Source of the DNA: an uncultured Hyphomicrobiales bacterium
GTDB taxonomy: Bacteria; Pseudomonadota; Alphaproteobacteria; Rhizobiales; Xanthobacteraceae
Length of the DNA stretch: 62,987 nucleotides
Direction: 5' to 3'
Assembly: GCA_903878085.1 (NCBI GenBank)
Contig: CAIRGJ010000033.1
Span: 1-62,987, forward strand
Positions 58,330 to 62,987 of the stretch are shown one piece after another (the stretch's first letter is position 1; each line of letters begins with the position of its first letter). Below the pieces are notes generated by a model. The model saw nothing but the letters and a program-made list of their open reading frames with translations, was not told the origin of the DNA and ran no database searches. The translations under genes were made by a program, and so were the position numbers.

Positions 58330-58673
58330 CGGCGCGCTTTTACCGTTCGCGGGCGGGCGGCGCCTTTGCCGTGCTGGGTCAGGACGGCAAGCGCCTCCGG
58401 CGGCAACAGCGGAATACAGACGCGCAAACAGTCGAGCGGTTCGCCGCGGCAGCAGCGGCTGCGCCGGCATTGGCTGCGGTCGCAGAACTGCCAGGCGCCG
58501 ACAATGTTGGCGATCAGACGCCGTTGCACCGCGACCGCCGCAGGGACCGACACATGCTGGCGCGTCAGGGTGTCGAGGATGGCTTCCGCCACATCGATGA
58601 TTTTATGCTGCGCCTGTTTGATCCGATCGCGCAGCTCGGTGTTCGCTAGATCGTTGCCGGATGTTTGGTTCAT
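58326..58673 (-). CDS. Small conserved hypothetical protein
   Basis: A 115-aa protein: a helical N-terminal half (DLANTELRDRIKQAQHKIID), then a cysteine-rich C-terminal part (CDRSQCRRSRCCRGEPLDCLRVCIP) and a basic tail. The Cys cluster may bind metal. Family unknown. Confidence 0.65.
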   Translation of the reverse strand: MNQTSGNDLANTELRDRIKQAQHKIIDVAEAILDTLTRQHVSVPAAVAVQRRLIANIVGAWQFCDRSQCRRSRCCRGEPLDCLRVCIPLLPPEALAVLTQHGKGAARPRTVKARR

Positions 58674-58830
58674 TGCGGGCAAGCTCCATCGTTCTCGCGG
58701 CGCGGAATTGCGCCCGGGTTTTGTCATCCCCGCCGCAGCGGGGGCAGTATTCGCCCTCCCGAAAAGGGAGGGGGACGGCGCGCCAAGAGACGCTAACCAG
58801 TCCGTCTGTCACACCTTCTTCTCGAAGGTG

Positions 58831-58966
58831 TGGCGCCTCTCGGCGCGCCATCCGGCGTCTTACGGCGTCTGGTCCGCGCTTTCGGCCAGTCTCCCGAAGG
58901 ACACGCCGTCAGCGAGCTCCTCGCGGGGCACCCTAGTGTGCCCGGGCGGAGTCCGGCGCCGCCCGA
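58831..58966 (+). repeat. 137-bp dispersed repeat, copy B
   Basis: Inverted near-copy of 36120-36256. Blocks GCGTCTTACGGCGTC, TTTCGGCCAGTCTCCCGAAG, AGCGAGCTCCTCGC and CACCCTAGTGTGCCCGGGCG are shared. A perfect hairpin, CACACCTTC/GAAGGTGTG, sits next to the start, as CACACCG/CGGTGTG does in copy A. No protein is encoded by either copy in a conserved way. Confidence 0.75.
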
Positions 58967-59159
58967 GCGCGTGAGCCTGCTGAGCCCACGCCCGCGGGCG
59001 CCGGCCCGATCCTCACGAGCCGGAGCAACCGGTTCGCGCCCCTCATGGGGATCGGGCGACTAGGAATATAAGGCCGGTTTGGCGCGCGGGGATAAGTTTT
59101 TTGAAATTTTTACAAGGTGCGGAATTCTTGAGGGAATTGGCGGGGATAGATTTTATTTA

Positions 59160-59285
59160 ACCGCTGTCATTGCCGGGCTTGACCCGGCAATCCATGACGA
59201 CGTCCGGCAAAGACGCGCTTACGTAAGATTATCGTTTGCGGAATTATCATCATAGATGCCCGGGTCAAGCCCGGGCATGACGCAT
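59160..59285. repeat. Palindromic intergenic repeat
   Basis: TTGCCGGGCTTGACCCGGCAA and CCCGGGTCAAGCCCGGGC lie about 80 bases apart in opposite sense. Typical REP-like element. Confidence 0.6.
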
Positions 59286-59362
59286 CAGTGATTGCGAGCG
59301 CGGCCTTGGCGAAAATCGGCGAGGGCTTGCATCGCGTCCAACCCGGCCGCCGCAGTTTGCAA

Positions 59363-59629
59363 TCAGAATTCGCGCGTCGGCGCGTCGGTCAGCGGCGACC
59401 GTTTGGCGAGTAGCTTGTCGTGCCATTCGCGCGGCAGGCAGGCGCCGACGCACCAGGCGATGGGCGCGGTTGCCAGCAGGCTGACCGCCATGATCGCGAC
59501 GATCCAGAAACCGGCATTCGGCGTCAGCGGCGGGAAAATGGTCGCCGCATAGACGGCGGCGGTGAACGCAATGACATTGAGCGTCACGTAGAACAGCAGG
59601 GCAATTTGCGCCCGGATTCCGGTCGTCAT
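59363..59629 (-). CDS. Small two-TM hypothetical protein
   Basis: An 88-aa protein with two membrane helices (about 7-30, QIALLFYVTLNVIAFTAAVY; about 40-62, WIVAIMAVSLLATAPIAW) and a soluble tail. The ATG at 59629 is the first in a coding-like stretch. The DUF3828-like gene is upstream on the same strand. Function unknown. Confidence 0.7.
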   Translation of the reverse strand: MTTGIRAQIALLFYVTLNVIAFTAAVYAATIFPPLTPNAGFWIVAIMAVSLLATAPIAWCVGACLPREWHDKLLAKRSPLTDAPTREF

Positions 59630-59814
59630 TGGCAAAGCCTTTCGTTTCCCCGTTGGCGGGTTTGCCCCGCGCTGATCCGGACTACCGCGTCGAGGCGGCG
59701 CCCGATGTTCCGATTTGCGTATGATGTGCAAAAGCAACTGCGGACGCAACGATATTCGCGGGCGTTTACCGGAAGGGTGTTGTGCGATGCAGCAGGGATG
59801 GGCTCAGGCCAGCA

Positions 59815-60324
59815 TCAGCCTTTGAAGTCGGCGAGCATCTTGCGCAGCGACCAGGGCGTGTCGATGGCACCGCGGATGTCGTCGATGCGCCAGCGGTCGT
59901 TTTCCAGCACCATGTCGTAGCGGATGGTGCCGCGCGGTGTGGGCGTCATCGGGCCGGCTTTGTCCGAGATGTGAACGACGACGATCGCCGTGCGCGCGTC
60001 CTGCTTTTCGATGGCGACGTCGAAAGCTTTGACCAGCGGGTCCTGCGAATTGGTGACCAGATCGAAGTCGATCGGCCCCTGATCGCCTTGCGGCGTCTTG
60101 GCGGAGGCCTCAAGCCAGAGCTTGACGATGCGCGCGGAGAAATAGCGGCGGCGGTCTTTCTCCTCGACCCAGACAAACGCGCCGCCGGAGTCGCCCGCGC
60201 CGGTGGCGACGCGCTGGTAGATCGCGGTGATGACCGCGTCCGGCCCGTTGGCGGCGAAGGCGGGAAGGGCGGCAACGGTGGCTGTTGCGAAGGTGAGGGT
60301 GAGGAGAGTGCGGCGGGTGAGCAT
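59815..60324 (-). CDS. Secreted hypothetical protein, DUF3828-like
   Basis: A 169-aa protein with a twin-Arg-like signal peptide (MLTRRTLLTLTFATATVAALPAFA). The fold looks like the NTF2-like DUF3828 group: FSARIVKLWLEA, then FDVAIEKQDARTAIVVVHI, then DMVLENDRWRIDDIRG. The start ATG is at 60324. It is the last gene before the AT-rich island. Confidence 0.8.
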   Translation of the reverse strand: MLTRRTLLTLTFATATVAALPAFAANGPDAVITAIYQRVATGAGDSGGAFVWVEEKDRRRYFSARIVKLWLEASAKTPQGDQGPIDFDLVTNSQDPLVKAFDVAIEKQDARTAIVVVHISDKAGPMTPTPRGTIRYDMVLENDRWRIDDIRGAIDTPWSLRKMLADFKG

Positions 60325-60467
60325 GGAGGGAGTGTAGTTCGGTGTCCGCATGAAGCGAAGCGGAATGCGGGCCCATCCCGGGTTTTGCTGGGGCGACCTA
60401 CGTACAATTATTGGTTGTTTCGGTAGATGGTACCGCCATAATATCATCCTAGGTCAGGGGACCGGGA

Positions 60468-61202
60468 ATGGTAAAAAAAGTGAAGCGGCAGCGCCGCCGA
60501 AAGCGCGAAGCCTTGGTCCATCAGCATTTGGAAAACGTATCTCGTGATCTGCTTGAGCAGCATCCCGATATAGTTCGCCAATTTATTGGCCGCAACGCCG
60601 GCATCTACGCACTGTATCGAAAAGACAAATTGTATTACGTAGGCCTCGCGACCGGGCTTCGTGGCCGGCTAAAAGCGCACGTAAAGAATCGACACAGGGA
60701 GTCTTGGGACAGATTTTCAATCTATCTAACGATCAGAGACCAACACCTACGTGAAATTGAGGCGTTACTACTTCGTATCGCCAATCCACCAGGTGCAAAG
60801 CAGCGAGGTAAGCTCGCTCAATCGAAAGACATGCGCCGCGGTATTGCGCGGGCGATACGCGAAAAGCAATCCAATGAAGCGTCGGCTTTATTCGGACGAG
60901 AGACAACACCGGTCAGAAACCAAAAGCAGTCTGACGGGCGTGATAACGATCTTCTACGGCTTCTTCCACAGGGCGCGAGACGTAGAGGTACGCTCAGGGG
61001 TAAAACGTTCCGGGCTCGGGTTCGGCAAAACGGAAAAATATGGTTTGCCGGAAAATTCTATGAGTCCCTTTCGCTTGCTGCGCGTGCCGCAACTAAACAT
61101 CCAACGAACGGCTGGTGGTTTTGGCGAATTGAACGCGGTCGCAAGAATTGGGTGCGTTTGAACAAAATTCGCAAAGCTGGCACGCCGATTTATTTGAGGT
61201 AA
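60468..61202 (+). CDS. GIY-YIG nuclease with RAMA-like C-terminal domain
   Basis: A 244-aa protein. Residues 45-47 GIY and 57-59 YVG form the GIY-YIG motif, Arg 65/67 and Glu 97/98 are the expected catalytic positions. Residues about 168-240 (GKTFRARVRQNGKIWFAG, then NGWWFWRIERG) resemble the RAMA/DUF4357-type domain seen with methylation-linked restriction systems. N-terminus is Lys/Arg-rich. The gene is AT-richer than its neighbours. A defence role is inferred from domains and location. An ATG at 60468 with weak upstream GGGA. Confidence 0.8.
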   Translation: MVKKVKRQRRRKREALVHQHLENVSRDLLEQHPDIVRQFIGRNAGIYALYRKDKLYYVGLATGLRGRLKAHVKNRHRESWDRFSIYLTIRDQHLREIEALLLRIANPPGAKQRGKLAQSKDMRRGIARAIREKQSNEASALFGRETTPVRNQKQSDGRDNDLLRLLPQGARRRGTLRGKTFRARVRQNGKIWFAGKFYESLSLAARAATKHPTNGWWFWRIERGRKNWVRLNKIRKAGTPIYLR

Positions 61203-61262
61203 CACCAGAGCAGCGTTGCTACGAGAGACTTAGTCAACCTCTGCGATTCAATGGACGATTAA

Positions 61263-61559
61263 ATGGCCAAAATATTCTTGTCATATTCTCAATCTGATCA
61301 CGAGTTCGCATATCAAATGGCGGAACGGTTGAAGCTTGTCGGCAACGAAATAACGATCGACGTCGAGTCAACCTCTGCAGGGCAGGATTGGCGAGGACGA
61401 CTGTCAGAAGGTCTGAGAAATGCGGAAGTGTTTATTGTTCTAGTCTCGCAATCATCGATTAGATCTCCCTTCGTACAACAAGAGCTGGGTGCGGCCAGAG
61501 CGTACGCGGCTGAGTCTGACCGCATGCTTGTTGTCCCGGTTCTTATCGATGACATTTAA
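61263..61559 (+). CDS. TIR-domain protein, N-terminal part of a split gene
   Basis: A 98-aa TIR domain: KIFLSYSQSDHEFAYQMAERL is box 1, then the DVESTSAGQDWR and SEGLRNAEVFIVLVSQ segments, with Glu 74 in SPFVQQELGAARAY at the position of the NAD-cleaving residue. It ends with TAA directly after VPVLIDDI, the exact place where longer TIR domains continue. The next ORF starts at the following base in the same frame, so TIR and downstream part look like one protein interrupted by a single ochre codon. AT-rich, atypical for this chromosome. Confidence 0.85.
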   Translation: MAKIFLSYSQSDHEFAYQMAERLKLVGNEITIDVESTSAGQDWRGRLSEGLRNAEVFIVLVSQSSIRSPFVQQELGAARAYAAESDRMLVVPVLIDDI

Positions 61560-62222
61560 ATGCCGTCTGCTATCCAAGATATACTTGCCATAAGAGGTGC
61601 GGATAGGAATCTAGATGAGATCGTAACAAAAATAAGCAGCGCGATATCAGTGTTTATTGGTCGTCGCGTTGCCAAGGATGAGAAGGCCGCAGAAGTCGCA
61701 AAAAGAATTGAAACAAATGCAGCCACGTACATTGACGAAGCTGTGCAAACGCAAAAAAACGCAGAATCTCAAAACCGGATAATTGGAATAGTTTGGTATG
61801 TATCTGGCTTTCTATCCCTTTTGGGTGGAATCGGTTTCGCGGCGTTTGCTCTGTCGCATCCCAATACGGCGAAGTCGGTTGAGTGGGCTGATGTTGGTGT
61901 AGCAGCGCTGAAAAGCATTGTTGTTATTGGCCTTTTAGCCGCATGTTCTAAATATGCTTTTGCACTGGGGAAGTCGTACATTAGTGAATCGTTGAAATGC
62001 TCCGATCGAATCCACGCTATTGCGTTCGGAAAATTTTATCTTCAGGCTTACGGAGATAAAGCCACGTGGGCTGAATTAAAGGAAGTATTCCAGCACTGGA
62101 ATATTGATCGGACGTCCACGTTTTCGTCGTTAGATGCGGCGCAAATTGATCCGCAAATTTTGAGCTTGCTGGGTGACGTAGCTAAGTCCGCGCTTGGCCA
62201 GAAAAATAAAAAGACCAGCTAA
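61560..62222 (+). CDS. Two-TM effector-like protein, C-terminal part of a split TIR gene
   Basis: A 220-aa protein. Residues 1-35 (MPSAIQDILAIRGADRN...) read as the last segment of a TIR domain. Coiled helix at about 35-72, TM1 at about 73-97 (IIGIVWYVSGFLSLLGG), TM2 at about 112-130, then a soluble helical C-terminus. The two-TM plus helical layout recalls SLATT-type effectors, but I cannot confirm. The ATG is immediately after the TAA, so translation by reinitiation is possible. No Shine-Dalgarno of its own. Confidence 0.75.
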   Translation: MPSAIQDILAIRGADRNLDEIVTKISSAISVFIGRRVAKDEKAAEVAKRIETNAATYIDEAVQTQKNAESQNRIIGIVWYVSGFLSLLGGIGFAAFALSHPNTAKSVEWADVGVAALKSIVVIGLLAACSKYAFALGKSYISESLKCSDRIHAIAFGKFYLQAYGDKATWAELKEVFQHWNIDRTSTFSSLDAAQIDPQILSLLGDVAKSALGQKNKKTS

Positions 62223-62236
62223 GGCAGTGAGTCGTT

Positions 62237-62987
<751 letters not shown>

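Larger units (their letters stand above)
58674..59362. other. Gene-free gap filled with repeats
   Basis: No credible gene in 689 bases. From left to right: a CCGCCGCAGCGGG-type palindrome and a GGGAGGG hairpin (about 58728-58790), a CACACCTTC/GAAGGTGTG hairpin (58809-58832), copy B of the 137-bp repeat (58831-58966), a GC-rich stretch, then two short inverted repeats of the CCCGGGC type around 59165-59280. Confidence 0.6.

Noticed and set aside
54043-58470. A 1475-codon open frame on the minus strand
   Set aside because: It runs antisense or out of frame through several clear genes (desaturase, GST, flavodoxin-fold protein). Only the last 169-188 codons look like a real gene, and these are annotated separately.

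Overview
The window looks like a chromosomal segment of a GC-rich alphaproteobacterium of the order Hyphomicrobiales (Rhizobiales), probably near the Bradyrhizobiaceae or Xanthobacteraceae. This rests on gene content and order (erpA-dgt ... argS-SPOR-nagZ-scpA-scpB-tatABC ... serS-surE-pcm-LysM/M23 ... yajC-secD-secF-Mth938), an ExoR-like Sel1 protein, a DUF1127 gene, an EcfG-type promoter and many short palindromic repeats. The assignment is inference; there is no rRNA in the window. I found no tRNA gene or CRISPR array.

Layout. 1-6.9 kb: 3' part of valS, an SDR epimerase, mpg, ilvD and an exoR-like gene. 7.0-15.1 kb: three tandem cheW-chemoreceptor modules. The receptors share nearly the same signalling half but have different sensor domains; the middle one has a c-type haem motif and its cheW is a decayed but still open remnant. 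15.1-22.2 kb: xthA, a two-gene RND efflux pump, erpA and dgt. 22.2-25.6 kb: a minus-strand FIST sensor / GGDEF-EAL pair with a possible small upstream gene. 25.7-34.0 kb: argS with a lysine-rich N-terminal tract, a SPOR protein, nagZ, scpA, scpB and tatABC. 34.1-36.0 kb: a complete 1871-bp IS1595-type element with inverted repeats, an 8-bp target duplication and two passenger genes. 36.0-47.0 kb: repeat-rich DNA, serS, surE, a response regulator, pcm, a LysM/M23 lipoprotein, an AAA ATPase, and yajC-secD-secF followed by homologues of two mitochondrial complex I assembly factors. 47.0-60.3 kb: trmFO and a stretch of accessory, stress and small membrane or secreted proteins, including a ModA-like protein, an MFS transporter, MaoC, MsrQ, a sterol desaturase-like protein and a GST. 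60.4-62.2 kb: an AT-richer island with a GIY-YIG nuclease and a TIR / two-TM gene pair. 62.2 kb to the end: the C-terminal part of uvrA on the minus strand.

How the genes work together. Much of the core is envelope and secretion biology: TatABC and SecDF-YajC export, NagZ, the SPOR protein and the M23 lipoprotein in peptidoglycan turnover, and ScpAB in chromosome condensation. The 7-15 kb block and the FIST/GGDEF-EAL pair are sensory. The clearest candidate for a little-described system is the 60.4-62.2 kb island: a GIY-YIG nuclease with a RAMA-like tail, then a TIR domain cut from its two-TM half by one in-frame ochre codon. Also notable are the cargo-bearing insertion sequence, the decayed cheW module, AT-rich patches inside essential genes (valS, argS, serS, uvrA), and a 137-bp repeat present in two inverted copies 22 kb apart.
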